The translations under genes and the position numbers were made by a program. Shown piece after piece: positions 1-10,600 of a stretch of 19,882 bases of DNA; positions within the stretch are counted from its first letter, which is position 1, and the number at the start of each line of letters is the position of its first letter. The stretch is from Oehlia diaphana (taxonomy: Eukaryota; Glomeromycota; Glomeromycetes; Glomerales; Glomeraceae). Under the pieces are notes generated by a model. The model did not search any database. It saw nothing but the letters and a program-made list of their open reading frames with translations, and was not told the origin of the DNA. The stretch spans positions 9,086-28,967 of the forward strand of contig QZLH01001514.1 in the NCBI GenBank assembly GCA_003833135.1, written 5' to 3'.

Positions 1-72
1 AAAGAGGAAGAGGTATGGGTTGTAGAAGGAGTAGGAATAAATCTTGAAGCATTAGATAAATTATTTTATTAA
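1..72 (+). CDS. 3' end of an unidentified protein-coding gene (partial)
   Basis: From base 1 the first forward frame is open for 23 codons and stops at TAA (70-72). The peptide ends VEGVGINLEALDKLFY. The stretch is richer in G and purines (GAG GAA GAG GTA TGG GTT) than the AT-rich DNA after it, which fits the 3' end of a real coding exon with the 3' UTR beginning at 73. Too little is present to name a family. It could also be a chance open frame, but the abrupt change in composition exactly at the stop argues for a genuine end. Confidence 0.45.
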   Translation, partial: KEEEVWVVEGVGINLEALDKLFY

Positions 73-1012
73 ACGGTAATTATCGATCTTAATATTTCAT
101 TTACTGTAAATAAATAATTAAATTAAATACGATTTTTATTTATTATTTATCATTACAGACGTAAAATAACGGTTTAGAAGTAATAGTACTTCTTTTACCT
201 TTGATTTTTCTCGATTCATTTTATTTTCTTTTTGATGATTTTTAACGATATTTTTAATAATTGAATATGATTATTATCCATTTTCTTTTTATTTTCAGCT
301 AGTTTTTTAGCGAATTATTTTATTTTATTCTTTATTTATTATAATACTTTATAAATATCGCTTGACAATAAAATTATAAATAATTAATATTGATATTTTT
401 TGATTTTAATATTTTTCGATATTTATCATTATTTAAATTGTTAAAATTAACTATTTCGATAATAATCGTTGTGCTTTTTAATCGATGTTAATCGTATTAA
501 TATATTCAGATTGATAATCTATATCGATTATACTTATTATCAATAATTATCACTTTTTTTTAATCGATGTTGATCGTATTAAGTTCAATAATCTATATTG
601 ATATAACCCAACGAGTGCGATTATTATCGATGTATATCACATTTTATAAATAATAGGATATATATCGATAAAGTGATATAAATTGCTATATATCACCTGA
701 AAAAATTTCCTGATGAATTAACTTTAAATTTTATGACAATAACAATAATATTTATATAATCCCTTTAATATTCTAATCATAACCATATATAAATGTCTAT
801 TATTTTATATTCATTTATATACTAGAAACTCACTGTACCTAGTTGTTTAATATGATTTAAATGAATGAAAAAGACAGATGATGAACCTTTATCATTTAAG
901 TAGCATACGAGATTCTTAATTGCATAAAAAATTACTGTAAAATATACTATACTATAAAGAAATATTTTTTTGGGGGGATTTCAGATGGTTTCAAATATTA
1001 TTCACTTCAATA
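73..1012. other. AT-rich intergenic DNA with a short imperfect direct repeat
   Basis: No gene is recognisable. The segment 475-535 (beginning TTTTTAATCGATGTTAATCG, ending near ATAATCTATATCGAT) is repeated imperfectly at 553-604 (TTTTTAATCGATGTTGATCG, ending ATAATCTATATTGAT). Further TATCGAT-type motifs occur from 395 to 670. This looks like a small local duplication or the subterminal part of a decayed element. The rest is simple AT-rich sequence. Confidence 0.5.
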
Positions 1013-1950
1013 AACTCATCTATAGTTCTCGAAAAAAGTAATCAGAATTACAAAAAGTGCAAAAAATAAAAATCCAATGATTAAAATTACTTCAAATTTT
1101 ACAAATTTATTGTTAAGTGTATAATTATTATGCATATAAAATTTCAGCTCTTTATTTCATTTCCTTGTCTTTCAATCAATTTTTTAATTAAGAAAAAAAA
1201 AGTCATTAAAAATTTAAGCTATAAAATCCAAAAAATTCTGTTACAGCATTCAAATAGTAGTTTATTAAGGATTGGATGATTATAAAATAAAGCTTACATA
1301 ATGTTGATACTAATAAAAAAAATTTTACACTTTATCATTTGTTGGCTATTGAGAAATTTGAAATCAAAGTTTATTTTCGTATTGATCGGCAACTGGCCCT
1401 AGCCCTTAATATTAGTTGAAAGGGCAAAATTGGATTTAAAATATAATAAATATAAAGGATTATAGTAAAATCTAATTAATATTAGATAAATAATATTACA
1501 TTTATTTGAAAAAATATCAATGCAAATAAATAAGCTTAATGCTTTTAAAATTGAGTTTTATTAATGATTTTTGAGTCAACTTTAATCCCAATTTGCAGAT
1601 AAACTGATTAATTAAATGGCAAAAAAAAAAATTTTAATAAATTAATAAAAGATATTCTTTATGTTTATAATATTTTATTTCAAATATACATGCTGATTAT
1701 TAAATGACTGAGAACAATATCAAATCTTTATAAAATTTACACCCTGCTTAAATTTTTAATGATATTTTTTTTCAATTAAAAAATCGATTGTGAGACAAAG
1801 AAATAGGATAAAAGGTTGAAATTTTATATTTATAACCTTTACACATTTAGCAACATATCTTCAAAATTTGAAGTTATTGTAATCACTGGTTTTTATTTTT
1901 TTGCATTTTTTACAATTCTGATTACTTATTTCAAGAACTGTATCTATTTA
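1013..1950. repeat. Large inverted repeat, about 200-bp arms
   Basis: The arm at 1013-1220 is matched in reverse complement by 1746-1950 over about 205 bp, with scattered mismatches and small gaps. Shared blocks include GTAATTCTGATTACTT-type sequence, AAAATTTGAAGT and ATCATTAAAAATTTAAGC-type sequence. The roughly 525 bp between the arms are AT-rich with no gene. The structure could be a decayed inverted-repeat transposon, a fold-back element, or two copies of one dispersed repeat in opposite orientation. No clear target-site duplication was found at the outer edges. Confidence 0.6.
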
Positions 1951-2167
1951 ACACGAACTTGACATTTAATATTAATATCAGAATTATTGTTGAAACGAAT
2001 TTCCTAAATTTAAGTTTTTTTACTTGTAAAATTTCATTATTATTTTCTAGAATTTTGAAGAAAAAAGAGTTAATGTTAATTTCTAGATAAGGTTTTGAAA
2101 TGATAATTTTAAATTTCCATCAGATAAGAACTGAAGAATTGCCATATATGTAATAATTATTTTACAG

Positions 2168-2251
2168 GAAGCCGTAGATATACAGTATATCATTGGAGGA
2201 GCTGATATCAATGCTGACCATGTGAAATACCAAGGAGACTTTAAGTACACA
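2168..2251 (+). pseudogene. Isolated exon-like island, unidentified
   Basis: After a plausible splice acceptor (ATTATTTTACAG) there is a GC-richer open stretch starting GAA GCC GTA GAT. It reads EAVDIQYIIGGADINADH and continues to a TAA at 2249-2251. The surrounding DNA has no coding signal on either side. It may be the remaining exon of a dead gene or a captured gene fragment in a transposon. I do not recognise the family, so no function is proposed. Confidence 0.25.
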
Positions 2252-2939
2252 TAAATTAATTATTTACATTAATTATTTATTAGTAAACGGACTAAAACGG
2301 ACTCATTTGAAAGTTTAGATTTAATTCATATAATCAAGGAATACTATCAATTAATCAAGTATAACAATTTGAATTCAGCCAAAATAAAAAATAAATAAAT
2401 TATTAAATATATAATACTTAGTATGACAATATGTTTCTTAATTTTCCTCAAATACTATTATGTTAGTATATCATGTTCGTATATTTTTCATTCTTATTGA
2501 TCAGATAATTTATGCAACGAATAATAGAGAATTTTGCATTAATAGATACTAATATTCTTACAACATAAACGCGACTATGTGATTTTCTATGAGACCAAAG
2601 ATATTTATAATATTTATTTTTTTTATTTTCATATAATCATGTTCATGTTTTAATTACAAGATGTATAAATCAATTATACATTGTACAAGTATTTGATACT
2701 CAATCTTATCACGCTAGTAATATTTATTTAAATAATTTAAAAAATTTCAAATTGGCTATGTACAATTGTGTAGAAAAGGAATATGTTGAAAAGGTAATGA
2801 AATTTATATTTTCAAGTAACTGATTTATCTTTGAATTTTTTCACACGTCCGATATATATGACAGGTTATATTTTACAAAAAATATTTATTCCAATTTATA
2901 AAATGATTCTTTTCTTTTTAATAACGTTCTATTAATAGT
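2252..2939. other. AT-rich intergenic DNA, nothing recognised
   Basis: The sequence is AT-rich with no sustained open frame, RNA gene or repeat that I can support. It ends at the left edge of the first MITE copy. Confidence 0.5.
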
Positions 2940-3185
2940 ACCCTAGCCATGGCAAAAAAAAAGTTGCAGTCACGTGATATTTGACCCGCATTATGGCGTA
3001 ATGCACTAACATGTGAAAATAAACAGTGACGATTAAGGGGTGACGAATAAGTTTTTACCTACTCGAAAAAAACTGTCCCTCAGATACTGTAAATATAAAA
3101 AGTGAAAACGCGGTGGGGAGTGACGGTAGTGATGAAAAAAATGAAGTCACATGACTGCAACTTTTTTTTTTGCCACGACTAGGGT
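2940..3185. mobile_element. MITE copy 1 (ACCCTAG termini)
   Basis: Terminal inverted repeats of roughly 40 bp bound the element. The left end reads ACCCTAGCCATGGC, an A-tract and AGTTGCAGTCACGTGA; the right end is the reverse complement with a few changes (AGTCACATGACTGCAACT, a T-tract, then TGCCACGACTAGGGT). There is no coding capacity. The 10-bp word GTTCTATTAA occurs just outside both ends (2926-2935 and 3189-3198), which could be a 9-10-bp target-site duplication of Mutator-like type. The same family recurs in opposite orientation at 4994-5172. The frame that reads across this element on the minus strand is not a gene. Confidence 0.8.
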
Positions 3186-3372
3186 TCTGTTCTATTAAGG
3201 ACTTAAAACCAGTGGTAGCATGTTTTTGATTGCTAGGTCTCATGAATCCTTAACGACTTTTTAATAGTAATAGATTAATTTTATTGTATTGCTGTATTAT
3301 ATATTTTATACAATTTAATATATTTTTTATTTTATTTTATTTTATTTTTATTTATTTTAACTTTAGAAAGAT

Positions 3373-3418
3373 TGTCAGAATGGTTGATTCCTACACCAGA
3401 AACTACAAGTGGTATAAT
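3373..3418 (+). pseudogene. Exon-like segment with flanking splice-like sites, unidentified
   Basis: A T-rich tract ending TTTAACTTTAG is followed by an open segment that reads RLSEWLIPTPETTS. It is followed directly by GTATAATT, a plausible 5' splice site. The amino-acid composition (Trp, Pro, Thr) looks coding, but no neighbouring exon could be joined with confidence. It may be a relic of the same dead gene as the island at 2168-2251. The call is tentative. Confidence 0.2.
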
Positions 3419-3519
3419 TATACATCTCATGCTAACGAAACCAACTAAAACTTAAGAAGCCCCTTCAATAAAAAAAAAATATCTATAGAAGCAATATCAC
3501 TATTCTAGTTAAATCAACG

Positions 3520-3930
3520 CATTGGGTAATAAAAACGGTAACAAAAAAAGGAATATAAGAGGTATTATATGTGTGGACGAGAGAGGAATCTTCGCCCATA
3601 TTCGATTACGCCTTCATAGAGGATTTAGATTTCAGAAAGTTTTCTACTCTCATTTTTTTTTGGATTATGGTCCTATACGGCCTGGTGGAGTGGTGTTACT
3701 TACCCCATAATGTGTCTGGAGACTGTTTAGGGTTCTAATGGTTCAAGGAATTGGAGATTTAAAGGATTGGCAAGTTTAACGTCGGAGGAAAAAAGGAATT
3801 ATCACGCTATAACAAATGCGTAGCATAAGAAGCAGAGGCCTGACATGTTAAAGCTCGTGGTTGTACAGTATATTAGTTGATGTACGTTGATGGTGCTATG
3901 AGTATTTCTCGTTGAGGGATATGAAAATTG
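3520..3930 (+). repeat. GC-richer island with tRNA-like A/B boxes, possible SINE relic
   Basis: This stretch is clearly GC-richer than its surroundings but no coding family is recognised. TGGTGGAGTGG at 3683-3693 resembles a Pol III A box, and GGTTCAAGGAA at 3740-3750 resembles a B box, 57 bases downstream. That spacing fits a tRNA with a long variable arm. I could not fold a full cloverleaf, so a functional tRNA is unlikely. A tRNA-derived SINE or an unrelated dispersed repeat are the main options. An open frame at 3522-3710 ends inside the A-box region and has no recognisable domain. Confidence 0.25.
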
Positions 3931-4793
3931 GTAAACAAAAATTTATTTTCTTTTTCTCTATTCTCTTCAATGTTTTGTAGTTTTTTTTTATCTTCGTTAG
4001 TTTTTATTTTTTGCTTATTAGATAAAATGATTAGTTATAAGGGCATATAGCAGTGGTACTTATGTCTCTATGTATTTCTTGATGTAATTATGGTTCTTGT
4101 AAAATGTTAAGGTAAATAATTAATTATTAGAAAAAAAAACTCATGTCAGTAAAATACAGAAATTTGTGTTAATCTTATGTCAGTTAAGCTTGAAATTGAT
4201 GTTAAAGAAGTCAAACATTATATTAATAAATAACTAGTAATAGTAACAATCACTTCGCACAGGATTATTATTTTTTTAATCAATATACATAATTAAATTT
4301 ATATTCATAACCATTGAAATAACTGATTGATAATAGACTTTCTATTCCAATATTGATAGACTTTTTACTCATCTTTTTAAATAAACACCACCTGTGAGAA
4401 TATCATCAAGAAGATAATATAAATTTATTCAATGAAGTAATCAATTGATAACATACGAGACTATTATCACGTTATACTGGTGAGTGGTTTATTCGTAGTA
4501 ATTTTCTTAAATTTACGTAATAAAAAATGCCATTATAATTTATAAATGAACATATTTCAACACATAGTCGTTGTTTATATTTTTTTCACGAAAATGATCT
4601 ATAACTTTTTTTTATTTCACAATTAATTTATTTGATATGAAAAAATGATGGTTTATATAATAAAAATAATAAAATAATTTTCTTTTTTTTCTTGTATTAT
4701 GTGCCACATATACATTATTGTAGTACATTTTATCAATAAAAGTTTGCACTAAAAGCGTAAGATTCTTATCTAATACACAAAATATAAATTATA
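3931..4793. other. AT-rich intergenic DNA, nothing recognised
   Basis: No coding signal, RNA gene or clear repeat was seen between the GC-richer island and the A-tract region that begins near 4800. Confidence 0.5.
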
Positions 4794-4935
4794 TAAATAA
4801 ATGAAAAAAAACTTACTAAAAAAAAATCTCGTATTTAAAAAAAATTTATTTTTCGAGTTTGAAAAAGAGGACCAAAAATAGAAAAAGAAAATATTTTTTG
4901 ATTTTGAAAAAAAAACTGAAAATAAAAAAAAAAAT
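4794..4935. repeat. Low-complexity interrupted A-tracts
   Basis: Runs of 6-11 A are interrupted by short words such as CTTACT, TCTCGTATTT and GGACC. On the reverse strand this gives a spurious phenylalanine/serine-rich open frame. It lies just before the left end of the second MITE copy. A similar interrupted T/A-tract occurs at 15620-15850. Confidence 0.6.
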
Positions 4936-4993
4936 AATAAAAAAAGGTAACCGGGATAGCTCGATATACTGCGGCTGACCGAATCATCAGAGG

Positions 4994-5172
4994 ACCCTAA
5001 AAAAAAGTGACTGACACGTGACTGCATTTTATTTATCACTTCCGTCCCACCGCGATAAAAACTTATTTGTCACACATTATTCGTCACTGATTATTTTCAC
5101 GTGTTAGTGCATAACGCCGTAATGCGGGCCAAAAGTCACGTGCCAGTCACTTTTTTTCGCCATGGCTAGGGT
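4994..5172. mobile_element. MITE copy 2 (same family as 2940-3185, opposite orientation)
   Basis: The right end (CACGTGCCAGTCAC, T-tract, CGCCATGGCTAGGGT) and the interior (TTCACGTGTTAGTGCAT, TAATGCGGGCC) match the reverse complement of copy 1 almost base for base. Relative to copy 1 it lacks about 60 bp of the interior, and its left terminal repeat has lost about 8 bp (ACCCTA runs straight into the A-tract). It has no coding capacity. Both termini carry a CACGTG palindrome. No target-site duplication is clear. Confidence 0.8.
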
Positions 5173-5346
5173 ATTAGTGATCTTAACTAAAATTGAATTA
5201 GCCATCTATTAGTCATGATCATGAAAAAATTACTCATATTGTCATATTGTCAAACAATTGTATTGTCAAAATAATTGTATAAGATATTATAGTCCCTAAA
5301 TTAGTCACTGTGTATTCGAAAAAGTATTTATATATCCTTAATACCC

Positions 5347-5950
5347 CTCTTTTTTTTCGTCATCTTTTTTTTTTCGTCAACTAACAATTTTATATATATA
5401 CAATATATACTTTCATCTTTTCTATTTTCTCTCTGCCTAGGCTTCTCTTTATTAGGGCTTCTATCTCTTAGGCCCTTTTCTTTACGTCTTCCTTTAAAGT
5501 GTGGGAGTGTGGGAGTGTGGGTTGGGAGTGCGGGTGGGTGTGTGGGAGTATAGGAGTGTGTATGTGTGGTATTTTAACATTTTTTTTTTTTGTCTTCTTT
5601 TTTTTTAGGTCTATCTTCTCTGTCTAGGTCTTCTCTTATTAGGTTTTCTTTTGCCCTTTTCTTCACGTCTTCCTTTAGGTAAGTGGGTTGGGAGTGTGGA
5701 TGTGGGTTTGTGTATGTGGTGTTTCATTTCATTTTTTTTTTTCGTCATCTTTTTTTTTAGGTTTATCTTCTCTCTGTCTATCTTCTTTTTGGCCCTTTTT
5801 CTTTACGTCTCTCTTGATGGGAGTGCGGGTTGGGAGTGTGGAGTATGGGAGTGTGTGTGTGTGTGGTATTTTAACTTATTTTTTTCGTCTTCTTTTTTTT
5901 TTAGGTCTATCTTCTCTCTGTATAGGTCTTATTAGATCTTTTTCTTTTAA
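5347..5950 (+). repeat. Degenerate tandem array, unit about 145-155 bp
   Basis: A compound unit recurs about three and a half times. It consists of a T-tract with CGTC(A/T)TC, then AGGTCTATCTTCTCTCTGTC, then GCCCTTTTCTTTACGTCT, then G/T-rich sequence with GGGAGTGTGGG and GTGTGTGTGTGG, then TATTTTAAC. Unit landmarks sit near 5593, 5745 and 5888 (spacing 152 and 143). The plus strand is nearly free of A within the units, first pyrimidine-rich and then G/T-rich. The two overlapping open frames (5651-5935 and 5688-6077) are products of this composition and not genes. Confidence 0.75.
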
Positions 5951-6351
5951 CTTTGTTAAACCAATTTTTTTCATACCAGTACCTACTACAGAAGTACGTT
6001 GTGACTCCTTTCTTCACATCTTATTACTGACCCACAAGATAAGCATAAATCAATTTATAATATTTTTTCTTTCTTGAACATATACTACTCTGACGGTACT
6101 TTTTAGTTTATAAGCACATATAATTAGTTTTACTATCTTATCATCATATTTTTTGCTTTACCAACATAAAGATTCAATGTTTAAAATATTTGATTTTATG
6201 AATTTTGAAAAATAACAATAATATGTTTTAATACTTTTAAATTTTTAATTGAACGTCAAATTTTGTAATTACTATTTATTAACAAATATTTATAAAATGT
6301 TTGTGATAACTATAAATGCCGTATATAAATGATGTAAAAAAGTTATTTGAA
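5951..6351. other. AT-rich spacer, nothing recognised
   Basis: This lies between the tandem array and the kinase relic. No coding exon, RNA gene or repeat is supported. Confidence 0.45.
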
Positions 6352-7119
6352 TGAAATTTTACAAACTGGACCAGTGGTAATAAACAAATTGATAGATTAA
6401 TTCAAGAAATGCAATTAAAATTTAGTTGATCATAAAGATATACAAATTAAATGAATCAATGGTTTTAAAATGTTTAAATAATTTTCAGGATATTTCCAGT
6501 AATTTTTAGTAATTTTCTAAAAGAGGTATGTAAATATCTAATATTTGAACACTTTTCTTAAATATTATAATTAACTGGTTATTCAATTGATAATTATAAT
6601 AACTTTGATAATTCCTGATAGAATTTTAAAGATATGTGGTATATCAGGACTCTGAGCAATATATAAATAAGTTGTTAAAAATATTATAATAGCTCTACGC
6701 AAGGTTTTTATTAAGATAAATAAGCAAATTCAACATGTGGCTTCACGAATTTCCAAAAAATAAGCAATCAAATCATGACCTTATAAGTATGAAAAAATCA
6801 CAATAATAAAATATGTTGATAATTTCCAATTTATTTTTCATTTTATCAATTACCTCGATTACCTCGCGATATATAATTTAACATTTCATCATTGTTTTAA
6901 TAATACCATCCTAACCAAAATATTGATCATATTTCTTTTCATTCCCTAGATCTTGTATATTACTATCGATTAAAACTTTTGTTTCTTAAAGAAATTCATC
7001 AATAACTGATGGTTCATTGTGATTTTCATCCAGGAAATATATTATTTAAGGATACTTATCATTGGGCTACTCCAAACCATATTTCAGATATGGAATGGAA
7101 AATCTTCCAAAGTACATAA
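6352..7119 (+). pseudogene. Decayed protein-kinase gene fragment
   Basis: Three segments in one orientation and in the right order match a protein kinase of the kind expanded in arbuscular mycorrhizal fungi. At 6364-6426 the frame reads NWTSGNKQIDRLIQEMQLKF, the linker I know from just before the kinase domain, followed by a stop (6427-6429). At 6508-6540 it reads SNFLKEVCKYL, similar to the alpha-C helix region. At 6985-7119 it reads LKEIHQ, an in-frame TAA at 7003-7005, then MVHCDFHPGNILFKD, which is the HxD catalytic loop with the metal-binding Asn, followed by ISDMEW where the usual DMG/DFG glycine is replaced by Glu. The intervening parts are too degraded to align. Stops, the lost glycine and missing lobes mean it cannot make an active kinase. 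Confidence 0.75.
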
Positions 7120-7556
7120 TACTTGATTGCTTAGACTGAGGTAAAATGCTAAATAGAAGATGAAGTTCATGCAGGCAATTTATTTTCTTTTTTCTTAATT
7201 CAGACTATTTGCTTTGTTTCTTTGTTAAAATAATTATTAATTAATTAGTTATTATACTAAAAAATACAATATTCTTAATTACTTTTATTGGTAGTTTTGT
7301 TTTTGATTAACCGGTAAGTAAAAATTATGATAGTGGTTAAAAAAATTATTCTGAAAAGAAATTAAGAAATTAGACATTACAATAATGTATTCATAATTAT
7401 TGACCTAATTATTTACTAGTCATGATACAGGATAATATCGTGTGTTTATGCTTAAACACTAGCCTTAAAAACTGAAGCCAAATAAAAATTTAAAGCTCTA
7501 ATAATGACTTCAACAATTATAAAACCGGATGGAATGGAAAGCATAAAGCTGACATC
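7120..7556. other. AT-rich intergenic DNA, nothing recognised
   Basis: This spacer between the kinase relic and the 3' end of the channel gene shows no coding or RNA signal. Confidence 0.45.
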
Positions 7557-7562
7557 TTTATT
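7557..7562 (-). terminator. Candidate polyadenylation signal AATAAA
   Basis: On the minus strand AATAAA occurs about 72 bases downstream of the stop codon of the channel gene. Position and sequence fit a eukaryotic poly(A) signal. The region is AT-rich, so chance occurrence is possible. Confidence 0.35.
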
Positions 7563-7633
7563 TGAAAGAAATCAATATATTATATATAGTATATTAAAAA
7601 ATTACAAAATTGTAAAATAAACTAAAATAAATT

Positions 7634-10600
7634 TTATAAATCCTCAAATTCCTTTAATTTATTACACAAATTTTCAACCTTAGCTTTTAAATTAATTTTC
7701 ATACCTATGACTTCTTCAATTTCTTTAGTTTCTTTGATTAAATTTTTACTTTTAAATCTTTCAATCAAACATTCAATATTCTCACTCATTTCTTTGTCTA
7801 TTAGATTTTTAAAATTTTCAAGTTTCGTTTCAATAATCTTATCACCATATTTCAAAATTGAACTTTTATCATAATTTTCTTTTTTAAAAGTACGCATTGT
7901 AAATGTAGTTTTTTCTTCAAAACCTTTATAAATAGCACCTTGATCATCTTTTCTTGTATCTGACCATTCTTCTAAAGATTTTGATTGACCAAAATAATAA
8001 ATATGTTTTGGTTCAGGTTCAGGATTCCAAAAATGAATATGATGTAATGCTTCATAATCTGCTATATGATTTGCTTGATGTCGCAATAAAGTTTGTCTAC
8101 CTTTAGTTGCCGCATTTTCATACACACCACTAAAAGTGAATGTATAAATAAAATTACTATCAAATAATAAATGGTAACTATAATTTGACGAAAAAACTCA
8201 CCTCATAAAAGCAATCAACATATTCTGTAAAACAATTACAAGGACTATACTACCAATTAAAGTAAATACATCAACAGCCCAAAAATCAAATTGATCTCTT
8301 TGAATCATATTATCACTAATCCAAAAATATGTTGCTAATATTGCATCAAAGAAAGATGAAAATGGATTATCACTAGACTTTGGATCAAAATCGGATTTAA
8401 GTGTAATATTAAGTGTCTCATTTGTTGAGATATCTGTAGCAATTCCATTGTATGTAGAATCTTTAGTTTTAATCTTTGTAGGGTCTCTGAGAAGTATGAT
8501 CCTATAATAAAGAAAAATAAGTTAATCATAGTAATTATGAATAAATTGAGTGAATTAGAAAAAATTTTTATACATTGTGTGTGCAAATGCAAGCATTACA
8601 ACCAACATGAACAAAAAGTATGGTAATATAGTTTTGAAGATAATCAAAGCATAATAAATATAAATGCCAATCTCTATCAAATGTAAAGTATAAGTCAATT
8701 ATGTAATAATGCAATAAAAGAATAATATTTCTTTAATTCATGTAAATTTACTTGATATTAGGCGGAGATAGCAAATCTAAAATGATTAAAATTAGTTAAT
8801 TTTATACAGAAGAGGAATAATAAATTGTAACAAAACTTACCAATTCAATCCAAAGAAAGAAAGTTGAAAATGATATTCCAACAATTAATCTAATATCGAT
8901 CTCTTTAAGACTTTCAAAACCATCAGTAAATTGAAAATTTTTGAACATAATTGACATTACAGTTACAGAAAGTGCAGTGGAAATTAAATCAAAACTGTTA
9001 AATATTTCACCAAAATATTTTTTATATCCACGATAACGAACTTGTAATACTTCAGTAAAAAGTTGATAAATTGCTAAATAATAAAATATAATAATTAATG
9101 TAAATATAAAATTTCCATTTATCATGTTGCTATGATTCAAATATGCCCAACTAACTAAAAAGAAACAAATGGAAAAGATAAGAAATCGAAGGAAAAGAAA
9201 AAAGAAGAAATTTCTCGCTTTTTGCCAACGGAAATCAATGACCGCTTCAGTTGCTGGATTATCATAAATATCATCATTATTTTCATAAAGTATCATTCTA
9301 GAAAATGGGCTCAATTTTTTCCTATCACATCGATTAATTTGATAAAATCGTGGTATAAATATAAACAAAAGAAGGTTTAGAATAATTTTTAACAAATTAT
9401 ACTCTTTATATTCTCTTTCAAAATTGTTCACAGTGAAACCGGGAAGAGGGACTATTCTTAAAGCTATTGGAGATTTTCCAAGATCATTATCAAAATTTTC
9501 GTAATTCTTAATTATGTAACTATTAAGAGATTTAATTTGGTTTCGTATATTATCGTACCACTTAATATTATCAGACTTCAATTTGACTATAGGTCTAAAT
9601 GCTCTAAATTTGATGTTATGATTACGTCTTTCACGATATTCAGGTGGAATAATTTCATTAGGATCTTGAGCCGAGAAGTAGTCCTGATCTGCAAAACATT
9701 CTTTAAAAAATAACTTTCTAGCATAATCATCTATTAAAAATATAAAGGATTGTATGTTAATTTCAAATTTGAAAGCAGTAGAAAGGACAATTAAGATGGA
9801 GGACAGGTCAGAACTAAATACAAACCATAATTGTATTTAAATAATAAAGGGATTGCCTTAGAAACAGTACACATCCAACCCGCACAATCTGTTGCATGAC
9901 GAGAATAATACTCTAAAAGATAAGCGACAATAATCGTATCTTTAAGTTCACGACCTATAAGTAGAACAATAAAATTTCAATTGTGAAAAATAATGCTGCG
10001 TCATGGAGTTAATAAGTTCAAGATTAATTTACTTACCTTTGCAATGATAAATCGCTAATTCCATATTATTTTTTGGTTCGATATCTTCATTATCTTTTAA
10101 CCCATCATTTTTTCCATCAAAGTCAAGGTCGCCATCTTTTATAAACTTTTCTCCTGGCCATGAGTTATCTCTTGGTATATGTCTAGTTTCAAAAATTTTT
10201 TTCCTTCCCCCTTTTTCGCTTTTTCTTCCTACTTCTTTTTTTATATAATCATCTTTATCTTCAATAGTTTCTTCCTCACTCCCAAACAATATAAATTTTA
10301 TCAAATGATCGCAATCACCAAGAATTAAATTTTTCAATACATTATATCGAACATCCAATAATTTAAAATTTTTTGGTTCATATTTAGCAAATTTCCAGAC
10401 TATATGTTTGATATACCTAACCATTTCCTCATACTTTTAATTATAAATAAGCATTAATAAATTTAATTTCTAAAAACAGACGAAATTTAATGTGATTAAC
10501 TTACTTTGTGTACCCTAATATAATTATTTGCAAGGCGTTTACCTTTATGACGCTTATTAAGATGTTCTAATGCTTTGCAAGCATGTCTTACTGCATGAAA

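Noticed and set aside
3683..3770. Functional tRNA gene
   Set aside because: A and B box words are present but no complete cloverleaf with paired acceptor stem and anticodon arm could be drawn.
4770..5039. Minus-strand 89-codon open frame with many Phe and Ser
   Set aside because: It spans the A-tract region and the left end of MITE copy 2; no domain or homopolymer-free coding stretch.
5651..6077. Two overlapping plus-strand open frames of 94 and 129 codons
   Set aside because: They are made of the T-rich and G/T-rich tandem repeat units and contain only low-complexity Phe, Ser, Leu, Trp and Cys.
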